Source: Litoditis marina
Taxonomy: Eukaryota; Nematoda; Chromadorea; Rhabditida; Rhabditidae
Assembly (NCBI GenBank): GCA_964036275.1
Contig: OZ038435.1
Coordinates: 7,239,687 to 7,303,686, forward strand
DNA length: 64,000 nucleotides
Direction: 5' to 3'
The stretch's first letter is position 1. Each line of letters begins with the position of its first letter. Positions 52,763-63,377 of this stretch are shown in pieces. The notes beneath the pieces are model-generated. The model saw nothing but the letters and a program-made list of their open reading frames with translations, ran no database searches and was not told the DNA's origin. The position numbers were made by a program, and so were the translations under genes.

Positions 52763-54418
52763 GGCGAAAATACGACTTTGACACGTGCTAGCGAAAACAC
52801 CCGAACGAATTGGGCTCGATCAGAATACTGTAGAAGGCAATCGATCGGTAGGAGGAAATATGGGGTCACGTTTTTTTCTCTCCACTTCTGCAGTTATATA
52901 TCTTAAAGAAATGTATATACCTTTTTTCAGGTAATACTTTCGCTATGGTTTATGAATCGATTCGGTCCTATATCGCATCAATGACCGAAGAGCAAGACGG
53001 TACGTTCTGTTGACTCAGTCAATGTTTTTGAACATGAACAGTTTCATAGAAACATTAAGGGGTATGCAGGCAATCATTTCACGAAAATTCAATGTTTTAT
53101 TCCCGTAACCTGGCGGCGTAGCAATCCCCACAAAAGTGGATGAGATCACCTCATGAGCTATTAGCACGAGCTTCTCATGAGATTCTATTGATTGCTATGC
53201 TACAACATTAAGAGTTCACGAGTAGCTCATGAGGTATCGCATGAGAAACTCATATGAACTTCTCATGAGGTTGGACGGTTTGCTACGCCGCCTGTTTTTT
53301 GCCCGCATACGTGAAAGTTTGCGAACATGAGCGGTAATGATAACTATACTAATTTTCACGTTTCATTAGAAATCAACGTCTTGGGTTAACTCACTGAACA
53401 ACTGTTTGTCAGGGCCCCAAACTGATCAAACCTTCTACTAATAACGATCTGATTCGATGAAAATAAAATATCAGAGAGGCAAATTCCATGGGGAAACCGT
53501 GTTTTTTGTTACCGCAACAGTTAACCATTTCAGCAATTTTCTAGTAACCTTTCGGAGCCCTTTTAACAACGTATTTCGGTGAAATTTGTGGGTAACAAAA
53601 GTTTCACCATGAGGTTAGGGTTACCTGAAATGGTTACCGGAAAACGCGGTCAAATAAACAATCAGCTGGGAGTTTCATGAGCCGGAGAACAGACGCGATG
53701 CGACCACGTGCGACATGAGGCTGCGCGAGAGATCTTCAGACGATTTCCAGCCAATTGGTCAAACAACCCTGTAGCGGCCTGAATGAGAGAGTGTGCAGAT
53801 CAGAGAGACGCAGATGTCTGCGGTCTCATTGACCTTCATACTCTCTCGCTTTTGTAGCTTGCCAATCGTGAAGAAACTGGAGCCAATCGTTCTGAGTGGC
53901 AAAGCTTGGTTAACTGACACACACACAATGCGGGGGTGAGAAAATCGTTTGTTTTTTTTCAGAGTAGGCGATGGTTCGGTGTATGACAGAAGAGTGGCGC
54001 CTCCACTTCTGAGGCCTCCATTGCAAGAAATGGACTGTTTTGGTACTTACATGCGGCAATGTCGTGAGAACGGGTTGTTGAATGACGGCATTATTCAGGT
54101 AAGAAACAGCTGCTCAACGTGTTCCCCATCATCTGAAAATATGAAAAACTATACGTTGATGTAGGACTGAAGTGAACTTGGACATGAACAATTCGTTCAG
54201 ATAATCGAAAGTAAACATATGTGTACCTAGACTGAACAGAATTTCCTACACAAGAAAATTATTGTTAAAGATGCCAATTTTATTCCGAAACAGACTCAAA
54301 GGTTTGGGATTTACACGGACTAACTCTAAATAACAATGACACTGATTGATTGCAGAGTTGGAGATTCGGTTCAGAAATTTCAGTCTACTCTTGTAGTATC
54401 CCAAGAAACGCTCAGTAA
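52763..54418 (+). CDS. Unrecognised spliced gene, three internal exons plus tentative last exon
   Basis: Exons 52763-52847, 52931-52999 and 53965-54098 join in phase with GT-AG ends (exon 3 uses the second AG of TTTCAGAG). They encode 94 residues including CRRQSIGNTFAMVYESIRSY and PPLLRPPLQEMDCFGTYM. Each exon is open in only one frame, which supports coding. RRQSI is a basophilic-kinase-type site. A last exon from 54356 to TAA 54418 (SWRFGSEISVYSC...) keeps phase but is weak; a longer frame through the same stretch (VGDSVQKFQ...) does not. The upstream start is not found. I do not recognise the family. Confidence 0.5.
53062..53310. mobile_element. ~250-bp TIR element with CTCATGAG repeats
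   Basis: Ends GTATGCAGGCA and TGCCCGCATAC are near-inverses. The interior repeats TCTCATGAG and AGCTCATGAG several times and has GGCGGCGTAGC near the left matching GCTACGCCGCC at the right. Confidence 0.75.
53690..53885 (-). repeat. Family-P dispersed repeat, copy 5 (intron of unrecognised gene)
   Basis: GAGAGAGTGTGCAGATCA, then AGACGCAG and CTCATTGACC. The block at 38885-39080 (GAGATTGTGCAGATCACAGG, CTCATTGACC) is its closest relative. Confidence 0.5.
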
Positions 54419-54817
54419 ACTATTTGTTACGAACACCGACAGTTTGAACAATAATTCCCATGGCAAAGAACAATATCCTTCCAGTTGCGGGCCCCCAAGG
54501 ACCACGATGCCAGTTTGGACCTCCCCGCCGACCACCGAGATCCAGTAAGGAGACATACTTCAAGAACTAACTCGTAGTTTGATCTAAAAACACTGCCAAT
54601 CCAGAAACTGATAATCAGGGCACACGGGTAAAAGCCACAGTTACAGTACATCCGGTATCGTAGCAAAGCCATGCAAGTGGTAATCTCAACCGGATCAAAC
54701 ATTTAATCAAACTCTGGCCACGTAGCTGCCAACGTCTCCTGTTAGAGCTTTGTATAGGTGAGCTCAACCTGGGTCAGGTAGTGACCAAAAATTTAAGCCC
54801 GTCGGGTACAGAGTGTA

Positions 54818-54892
54818 CATCCTCTATCTCTATCTCTCCTCTCTCTCTCCCCTCTCTTTTTTTCTCACTCTCTCTCTCCCCTCTCTCTGAGA
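54818..54892. repeat. (CT)n-rich tract
   Basis: Alternating CTCTCTCTCC and TCTCTCT blocks downstream of the unrecognised gene. Confidence 0.8.
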
Positions 54893-55254
54893 TTCGACAC
54901 AAGTGTTCCTTTTTCCTCCCTTTGACTCATGCAAGATTAAACATTCTTCAAGTTGTTAGAAGCACAGTTCGCATTTATTTTAAATTTTCGTAATTATGTA
55001 TGCGAACAGAATTCAGACCGAAGTCATAAACTAATGTATGGCTAGCTGATTTCCTGATGTCTGATGAGCTGGCTACCGCTAAGCGGTGTAGTTTGGTAGG
55101 GAAGTTGTTCTTTGACACAACTATTTAAGCATTCTCACACAAAGTCTATCTTCCCACTCTAATTGACTAACTTTACCTTGACAAAATAACAGCATGTGTT
55201 AGTTCAGATTCAATTCTCAATACGATCGCGTATTACGTGCGTGCCAAATTCATT

Positions 55255-55350
55255 TATTTCTGTCTCCCGCCGGAATCGAACCTGCAAGCAAAAGTTCCGT
55301 AGCAGGGCGCTAACCACTGCGCTATTAGAGCACATAACCGACAAGCTTGG
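55255..55350 (-). repeat. tRNA-derived repeat (SINE-like), copy 2
   Basis: The minus strand reads TAGCGCAGTGGTTAGCGCCC, then GGTTCGATTCCGGCGGGAG: good A and B boxes of RNA polymerase III. The acceptor and T stems have mismatches. This is the best-preserved copy. Confidence 0.65.
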
Positions 55351-55842
55351 AATCGAGGACACTCGTGTTTACACAGCGGAAAGGGAGATATACAGAACCC
55401 TCCCGCCTTTCGGTTGGCGACGATATTAAGAACACGTTATCTGTCTGCACTGTTCAATACCCGAATCTCCATATATTTTACACATTTCTGGCCAAATCAC
55501 CTGTCGTGGTACAAATAGTACGGCAGGAGTGGACTTTATAGCAGCTTTTCACTAAAGGTTTTTCTAATAAGGAAGTATGGAACCTTTTTGTCGAAGGCAG
55601 TGATTTTCAACCTGTACGAATCGGGCAACGAATCATGGTAGCAAAGCCTATTCAAATGCTTGTAAATCTATCTTACTTTGTGACTGATAATAAACACAAT
55701 CATGACAATTTCTCGGTTTTCTATGCCAAGTTGTGTTTTTAAACATTCTACTATGAAGCTAAACTAATGAACGGTCATGTTCTCTTTGAAAAACCCATCT
55801 AGATGAAGTTACGATGAAAGCCACATTTGTGGACTATGTTAA

Positions 55843-55903
55843 GTATGAGATTCGAACCAAATGTGAACGTGTTGTAGTCAAAGGCGCTAACCATTCTATT
55901 ATT
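55843..55903 (-). repeat. tRNA-derived repeat, copy 3 (diverged)
   Basis: The minus strand reads GAATGGTTAGCGCCTTTGAC, then TTTGGTTCGAATCTCA, with A-box and B-box similarity. Confidence 0.5.
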
Positions 55904-56128
55904 ATTATTTATTCCTGCATATATAAAACATAGAACGAGAAGTTTTACAAGATGTTAGGAATAAACTGAGTCCCCAAAGGGATGAGAGCATAACTCTCTC
56001 ATCTTCAGATTGAGGGGAGCTTTTTAGAAAAACAGTTGATTTCTCGCATCATCTATTGAAGCGCATATGAATGTTCTCAAATAAAACAGCTACATCAATA
56101 ACGTCTAGATAGGTCCTTAAACTGATTA

Positions 56129-56328
56129 NNNNNNNNNNNNNNNNNNNNNNNNNNNNNNNNNNNNNNNNNNNNNNNNNNNNNNNNNNNNNNNNNNNNNNNN
56201 NNNNNNNNNNNNNNNNNNNNNNNNNNNNNNNNNNNNNNNNNNNNNNNNNNNNNNNNNNNNNNNNNNNNNNNNNNNNNNNNNNNNNNNNNNNNNNNNNNNN
56301 NNNNNNNNNNNNNNNNNNNNNNNNNNNN
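56129..56328. other. Assembly gap, 200 N
   Basis: Exactly 200 N, a common placeholder for a gap of unknown size. The next MTR4-like exon would be expected to the left of 56522, so it may lie in the unsequenced DNA. Confidence 0.95.
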
Positions 56329-56521
56329 AGGACAGGGCGCGAGCTTGTAATCGTGAGATCAGGAAGACTCTTTTGTCAGCAACTATTCATCAGCGCGAGA
56401 ATGTGTATAAGCCTCGTGTTTTTGTATAATAATGTTTCTAGTTTTTCTTCTAATTCAATATTTAATATAGAAAAATACAGTTTAATGCATTATATTCGTT
56501 GGCGCACAACTGTTTACCCAC

Positions 56522-58562
56522 CCGATCTGCCGCCCTTTCTGCCTTGCTGCAGTCCCCCCTTCGCCATATCTCCCGTGTCCGCCAATCCACTCATCGCCTG
56601 CGTGAACTTGTTGTCTCGGAATTCCCCCTGAGAGAACATCCAATATTATAGATGTTGTTCCTCGAAAACATGTCTTAAATCGGGTAATAAATTACATGCG
56701 TGCAACCGTTTCTGAGTAGTACAATATTGAAAGTGCTTCTGGGGCAGGAAACAAAGAAACTCAGAAGTTAGCTTATTGGTCACGCTTCACGCATTGACCT
56801 ATGGTGCAAACCCAGAATGACAAAAACCACATCGAGCACCTAGATATACATGATGTCATCCTTAATGCTTAAATTGGTCGACTTAACATAGTAAATTGAC
56901 ATTCCCTGATCTGTTAGGGAGCATCAGGGGGAAGAATTTCTCTGATTTTTCTGGGGTGAAAGGGGGTAAGTCAGGGAGAAGATGGGGTGAAATCAGGGAA
57001 ATGTCAGAGAAGTGTCAGAGATATTGAAAAATGTTGATTTACCACTTTTTTTTACTATAATCTATTAGCAGAACCTTATACCTACACATTATAAAGTTTT
57101 AGTGTCATTTCGTTGAAGATACTGGTCAAAACTGTGTTCTGCCGCACTTTTGAGAAACCCGTACTAGATACAGCGCAGCCCGGGGTGCGTCTGTGCGCAA
57201 TTCGTCCATTTCAAATCGTTTCGCTTCTGCTGAAAGCCCTTTGAACCAATCGAAAAAAGTTTAACTTTGATTAGATGTTGAAGGAAAGACTTTCTCTTGG
57301 CTATTTCTTTTTGAAAACACTGTTTTCTATAAAGAAATAAGTAGTGAAAATAGATGCTTGTCTAATCTGAGGAGCATCAGTTAGAGAATTTTTGGAGATG
57401 TTCATTCTCACCTTCTGTTAAAATTCACCGTAAATAGTATCAAACAAGAAATATTTCTGAATGTTGAAAAAATTTGCTTAATTTTTCTCTGAAATTTCCC
57501 TGACTTTTCTCGGAAATTTCCCCACTTTTTCCCTGATTGCACCCCATTCGCCCCCTGTTTTGCCTCTGTCCATATCCGGATATGGACAGGGGCGAAGTAG
57601 GGGACAAATGGGGTGCAATCAGAGAGATTTTAGGGATAATCGGAATTCAGTGAATCACAAGAGGATGGAAAGCTCACCTTCATATTGACAACCTCGTAGA
57701 GCCCGTCTCCTCCAGCCGGGAAGATGAAGTGTTGGAGGGGAGTGGGTCGATAGTCGGTGTAGACTACTTGATATGCCTGCTGCTTCAGCCAGGTGATCCA
57801 TTCTAGAACCGAACGCGTCATTACTGTCATTTGAGAAAGTTGCCACCTGCTCGTTCAAAAATTCGTTGGTCTCCTATGGGTTTCTAGTCAATCGTCATGT
57901 CAGACCGCATGACTTTGTAGAGAAAAAAAACCCACTTACCCATCAACAATATAAGAAAGGTATGCCTCTTCGTAACTTACATGTCGTTAGGAAAACAAAT
58001 AGAAAAATTCCCTAACTTTTTATGTCAGCCCTTTATTGTTATTATAAATGTTATAAATATTGAACTCACGAGCAAATTGCTGAGCATTCGGGATGGTAGC
58101 GGAAAGGAAGACATGATGCACGTTGGATGGCATTAGAATGATAGTCTCCTCCCACACAACTCCACGTTCTGAAATGGAAAAGACCAAGTTGACCATGGCA
58201 TATGATATCACTGTGTTAATCAAAAATGTCATTTCTAAGAAGTAAACTGAGTCAACTTCTATATTACCTGAAAGCATACAACTTGCAGAGAGAAAATTAA
58301 AATGAGCTTAATGTAATATAAAACCAAACCCTCAGAAAGGGTAAGCATTTCTGGTCAGATCGGTCTTTGAACTGGTACACCCCCGCCCCATATTGCCCGA
58401 ATTATTAGTTCATTTTCCTACCTTTATCTCGCATGTAAACAATTTGGTGGAAAACGACAAATCCTATCTCCCTCATCAGCTCGGATCCTCGGTAGAGCAT
58501 GGAGCGAAGCATCTCAGTTGTCATCACAAGACAGGATGCATCTGGATTCAGCGTCGCATCTC
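56522..58562 (-). CDS. MTR4-like Ski2 RNA helicase segment (four exons) with altered DExH box
   Basis: Exons 58562-58422, 58168-58070, 57802-57678 and 56627-56522 join in phase. They match MTR4/SKIV2L2 from its motif Ib region onward: [39 protein letters not shown], motif [34 protein letters not shown] and EFRDNKF...GDMAKGG. Motif II, normally FDEIHYMRD, reads FHQIVYMRD (codons 58449-58438). No exon with the Walker A motif SAHTSAGKT was found in the 3 kb upstream, and nothing beyond GRKGGRS is present before the N gap. The frame is open and splice sites are intact, yet ATPase activity is unlikely. This is either a diverged pseudoenzyme piece or a recent pseudogene; MTR4 normally drives nuclear exosome RNA decay. 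Confidence 0.88.
56900..57640. repeat. Inverted-repeat block of TCAGGG/CCCTGA motifs with a 20-bp palindrome (MTR4-like intron)
   Basis: CAGGG-rich sequence at 56905-57015 is mirrored by CCCTGA-rich sequence at 57490-57565 and again inverted at 57590-57640. GTCCATATCCGGATATGGAC (about 57568-57590) is a perfect palindrome. Probably a decayed or nested TIR element. Confidence 0.6.
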
Positions 58563-60054
58563 CTGTAAGAATATACCTTATATAACTTGTATTATTCTAT
58601 TACGCGATCATTTGTACAGTAATACCTTTTATGACAGAGTTATTTTCAGAATGTCACTACTGATAGATTGTCCACGCGCCATACACGACATTAACATTAT
58701 ATACACCATGACAATCTAGTTAAACTAACTGTTTGTGCGTTGTATTCGTGAAAGTCTTGAGAACTAGGAAAATAACACACAAAACACGGAACTTTTTACA
58801 CTCTAGTAGTTGAAATGCTCTGATGATCAGAGAGCCCATGCAGATGTCAACTTTCGAAAAACTGACGTGAAATATGTTTTCGAATGCTGAAAGTTTCTTA
58901 GAAATGGTCAATTCACGATTAAACTTCATTCAAACATGACGTATTCTGGGATTCTGAAGGGCAGATGAAGTAAGTTTCTAGAACTGCAAGTTGACGTCAT
59001 ATTTTTCTGAAATGACAGTAATACGTGGCAAGTGGTTCAATAAATTTTTTTTTATCTGCACCGTACAGATCAAACCACATACGGCATGTATACAAAAAGA
59101 GAAAAATTCATAACAGTTATACATGAGTTTGTTCGGTTTCTGTATCAGTAGCTGCTCCATTTGAGAGTAGTTGTCTAAGGGGCGCACAGCAGAAGACAAA
59201 TCTCACAGTCGTTGGGCCCCCACTTTTTCATGAATTCCACTTTATCTTGGGTAATTCACAGCCCGACAATTGTGCGCAAACTATAAGAGATAGATAGAAA
59301 ATCGTGGAGGAACGGATTTAACGAAGCTAATATGACAAGAAACGATCTTTATTGAAGACTGACCAGAAAAGTACAGTGCCAACAATCACTCATCCAACTA
59401 CGGAACAATTGGAATATACATAGCGATAATAATCAGATATGCCAGAAGGATTAACATATGATATCTACAAAACATTTATATGGGAATAAACATTGAATTC
59501 TAAACAACCCTTCCATAACACAGCTCTAAACGAATACAAATAGAAGAAACGAAACCCGCTAAACACTTTCCTTGTCTGCACCAAACTACGAAAAGTCATA
59601 AACAAGTGTGAAACTGTCAAAAACTCAGACTGACGGCCCTAGAAAACGAAATACAATCATGCTACAAATGGATATCACTCAGTCATAGGTCGGAGAGAAA
59701 TCTAGATTCTGAATCATCCTTTTTACACAGCTAAATTCAAGAGACACCGGAGATATTATGAGCATTACGAAACACACATGCACCAAGGCTAGAATATAAG
59801 AATATACAAGGACTGGCGAACCTGTTGAAAACTTGGTTATTGCTAGTTATACAATCAAGGCAAACCAAAAACCCAAATCTAGCCGTTTTGTTAGAAAAAC
59901 ACACCGAATCATCATACAAGGATACAGAAAGAAAGAAGGATAGTTGCATCTTGTTTATCAGTTAGCAACACCTTCGGTTGTGGTCTCTGAGTCGTCGCTT
60001 TCAAGATACATCTGAATAATTTGAGTCAGAACAATGCTGGACGTGGGAAACTGG

Positions 60055-60261
60055 GCCGTTTACACATGCAACCGGGTGCATACAAAATGCAACCAAATTT
60101 ACCTTTTTGGTTATGTTAAATGATTTTGGTTGCATTTGAGATGCAACCCGGTTGCAGTTCAAATGCAACCAGGTTGCATTTGAAAGCAACCAATGGTTTC
60201 GTACACATGCAACCTGGTTGCATTTTGGTTGCATGCAACCCGGTTGCATGTGTAATTGGCC
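60055..60261. mobile_element. 207-bp TIR element with 10-bp target duplication (family I)
   Basis: TIRs GCCGTTTACACATGCAACC and the inverse of GGTTGCATGTGTAATTGGCC. Both flanks are GGGAAACTGG (60045-60054, 60262-60271). The interior is mostly GCAACC/GGTTGC modules. A 9-10-bp duplication suggests a Mutator-like origin. Confidence 0.85.
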
Positions 60262-61103
60262 GGGAAACTGGCATAACAGTTACGCTAAGTTCTTATGCTT
60301 GAAAGCCAGGCACTGTGATAACCCTGTATCGCGCGAACTCAACCGTTTATCACAGATATCAACCGCCCTGCCAGATAGCTAGTGAACCATTCACCATTCA
60401 AACTAAAAAAAATGAATGTTCACATTGTATTTTCGGGTTATGTCCACCATTGGCTAATGTTCAACTGAAAAAAAACGGAAATCCATCAACCTTGCCAAAC
60501 ACATGATTAAATTCTACCTGTTGCTCTGCATATGTCATTCCCCTCCACCGCTTGCCTTGTAATTTTATTTTTTTTGGAAGGAACATCTAAACTAAATAAT
60601 TGAAAAAATACACGTAAAGAGACTTACAAGACCATGTATGAAAAAAGTAAGGCTAAACCAGAGAAATGAGCTACGATGTATACAGACTGTTCTGGTATCA
60701 AAAACTTTTAGCTATCAAAAGCTTTTAGGCGAACTCATTGTCCACAATTCCAAGATGAATTCACAACTCAAGATAGATGGCTCTCAAATACTACATGCGA
60801 GTTAAATGATCCTTCCTCATAAAAAATACGACTACACGAAAGATTGCGGAAATGGAAACTGCAGCATAATTCACGAAAATGGTCTTCATCTCATAACAGC
60901 ACGAGTGCACGCTTAAATGATAATAAATTTTATTTACAATTACGATACTTCCCAAGTGACTTCACAAGATATCCAAGCTCTATTACCCAGTTCGGCCAAT
61001 ATCAAAACTTTATTAGGAAGTCTCATGGTTCCATTACGGTTGCATATGACATTTACTTCAAAGGCCAGCTAATGTTCTTGCGTTGAAAGTTTCAATAAAA
61101 GTG

Positions 61104-61225
61104 CTTGAAGGACGATTACGTGGTCCAATCCCAACGATTCAGTCCTTTAAACTGCAATAAATTTTTCGATCACAGTTAGAAGGATCGTTGACACGAGATT
61201 GGCCCAAATAATCGTCCTTCTTTAA
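61104..61225. mobile_element. Family-A palindromic MITE, copy 11
   Basis: The right end has TTAA; the left end reads CTTGAAGGACGATTACGTGG. It lies in the 3-kb interval between the SPT16-like and MTR4-like exons. Confidence 0.88.
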
Positions 61226-61564
61226 GGAGTTTAAGTATTCTGAACAGATAAACCTAAATTTGTTCATATCACTCACTTTCGAGAATTCACCGGTTTGACG
61301 GCGATATGCCAACCAAGCAGAGCCCTTCTTTTCCGCCTTTTCTTCCGAACCTAAAGTTTCTATAGTTCAACCCTCCAAATAGAACGAACCTTAGATGCGT
61401 GCAACCCAACTTTCCAATGTCAATTACGCAAATACAAAATAAGCTCGTAGATTGGAATTGATATTTGTTTTCGAATGTTTTCGAAACATGAATGAAATCT
61501 GAAAATTCTAGATGAATATTATCACAGCAGTGGTGAAAAATGCTTGCATTATGAATTAACTTAC

Positions 61565-63377
61565 CTGATGTGGATTCCGGTAAACAACTGCCCACAGTCC
61601 AGAGAGTGCTCTCCGCCAACGTTGATCCAACATCGCCCGTTAATACCACGTTCTGCTTTTTACCGACAAGCAGCTAAAAGAATAACTGAAACTGTGCAAG
61701 TCGCACAAGTTGCGAAACTAAATATCAATACATGCATTAATTTTGAAGGATGAAAATGCGCCATGTAGAAGTCTGTCGTCTAACAACATGATTACATATT
61801 CAACGCTGAAATAACTTTCCGAGGAACGTCATGACGCAAGAAAAAAGAAAGGGTGAAGCAACATTCATTGACTGTCGACAATTGTTAGGAAAAGAGTGTT
61901 CGGTCTAAGTGATACCTGCTTCAGGTATGAACAAAACACTCACTGTCTCAGCAATGGCCAAATTCTCGACTCCATCAAGCGCAATGAGCACCACGAAAAT
62001 GGTGTTACTCTTCACCTAAAATTAGGCTCATTGTACCGAATGATATCGAATGATTCTAGAACCGAAGAGCGTTCCGTACAGTATGCTGGTACTGCACGAT
62101 ACCTATGAGTGTGCGGACAGTTTGTACTGTATTTTGTTGGGCAATCGCTCAATTACGTGAAACATGTTGAAAACAGCAGAACTCAGGAACGTGTAACAAC
62201 AAAGTGCATGATGTCTTACAAGAATGCTTACCTAACGTGACTATTTCATTTAATTCCAGTATAGAGCTACATCTGGAGAAGAATTTGACCAAACACACTT
62301 GAGAGCGGTGACACCATTATTTTAGTGTTTTAAAACTCACACACTTCTTGTTGAGCTGGTCAATACTGTATGGAGAGTCGAATTTCGAGAAGCCAACAGC
62401 ATGCCTGTAAAATTGAGAATAGGAAAATTTGTATTTGGGTCATTTCGAAGCAGCACCAAAAGCTTGATAGGATGAGAAACAACACTCTATAGCTAGCTGG
62501 ATCTACGATTGGATTCTGATTTGTTGCTTTCGTTCTGCTGTAAAATGGCCAGCTGATTTCCGGAACAGTCACAGTTTTCTGCTATGCGGTTGCATCGAGG
62601 GCAAACATCAACTGTTAGTTTACCAAATATTGCAGCAATGGCAGAACACAAGTTCACTTTGTATAATGAAGTTTAAAAGTAAGTCATAATTTCTTACATT
62701 TCTGACAATTTGTACAGATAAGATATATGTATAAGCTAACAGATAAACCATAGCATAAACTAACCCCATGCTTTTCTGCAAACGCGGGATTAGCTTTCTG
62801 TTTTTCTTCTCAATGAACTTCACCGTTGCCTTGAAGGCCTCGCTAATTGGATTGCCCGGAAACAGATTGTCCATGAGACATTCCAGTGCTTCATAGAGGC
62901 ACTGATATTCATAACACAATTCTTTGGTCGGATTAATTAGGATAGACCGGACTAGAGCAGCGGAAGCCCCCTGAAAAAACATATATTCATGAACAATCTG
63001 TTTCACTAAAAAATAAACTAACTTGATAATATAAACAAAATGAGCAATTTGTGAGAGCGTGCTGTACCTATAAAAATGAAGCACTACCTTGATTATCACG
63101 AGAATTATTTATCATCACAGGTAAGAACGCAATTGACCTGCCTGCGTTTATTAGATCACTATATTTCGAGGCCACTACTATAAAGCAATTTGAATTCATA
63201 CACCAACTTTTAAACTTCATGAATATTTGATAAAAAAAAGCTTTAATTTCTGTACTGTATTTTCCCCACAGTACATAATTAACCGAACCAAAGATTTGAA
63301 AAAAAAAACAAATACTTACCTTCTCCGACATTCCCCATGCCATCAAACAGCTTTTCGAGGCCACTACACTTCGGTCG
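61565..63377 (-). CDS. SPT16-like N-terminal (peptidase-like) domain segment, five exons
   Basis: Exons 63377-63320, 62970-62765, 62404-62341, 62015-61944 and 61673-61565 join in phase. The translation follows FACT subunit SPT16 in order: KSCLMAWGM, LVRSILINPTKEL (cf. NLVRTLMVDPSQEV), ATVKFIEKKNRKLIPRLQKS (cf. [20 protein letters not shown]), FVVLIALDGVE, NVVLTGDVGS (cf. DTVLVDEDGPAT). Identity is modest, so this is a diverged SPT16-like domain, not a secure orthologue. SPT16 is a histone H2A-H2B chaperone. The rest of SPT16 is absent from the window. The last exon ends in phase 1, exactly what the first MTR4-like exon (58562) needs. A further frame with acceptor at about 63479 (VVSLGVFMWHDNSD) may be upstream coding but its phase does not fit. 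Confidence 0.6.
62142..62264 (-). mobile_element. Family-B TIR element, copy 5 (intron of SPT16-like gene)
   Basis: Inverted, more diverged copy; AACAGCAGAACTCAGGAACG matches the family interior. Confidence 0.7.

Larger units (their letters stand above)
54419..56128. other. Repeat-rich spacer left of the assembly gap
   Basis: This holds a (CT)n tract (54818-54892) and two tRNA-derived repeats on the minus strand (55261-55340, 55843-55903). No continuation of the MTR4-like frame is visible here. Confidence 0.5.

Noticed and set aside
59978..60036. Minus-strand frame ending ESDDSETTTEGVAN as the C-terminus of the SPT16-like gene
   Set aside because: The acidic tail is attractive, but the acceptor phase does not fit the preceding exon (61565-61673) and it would read DVS-stop in the required phase.
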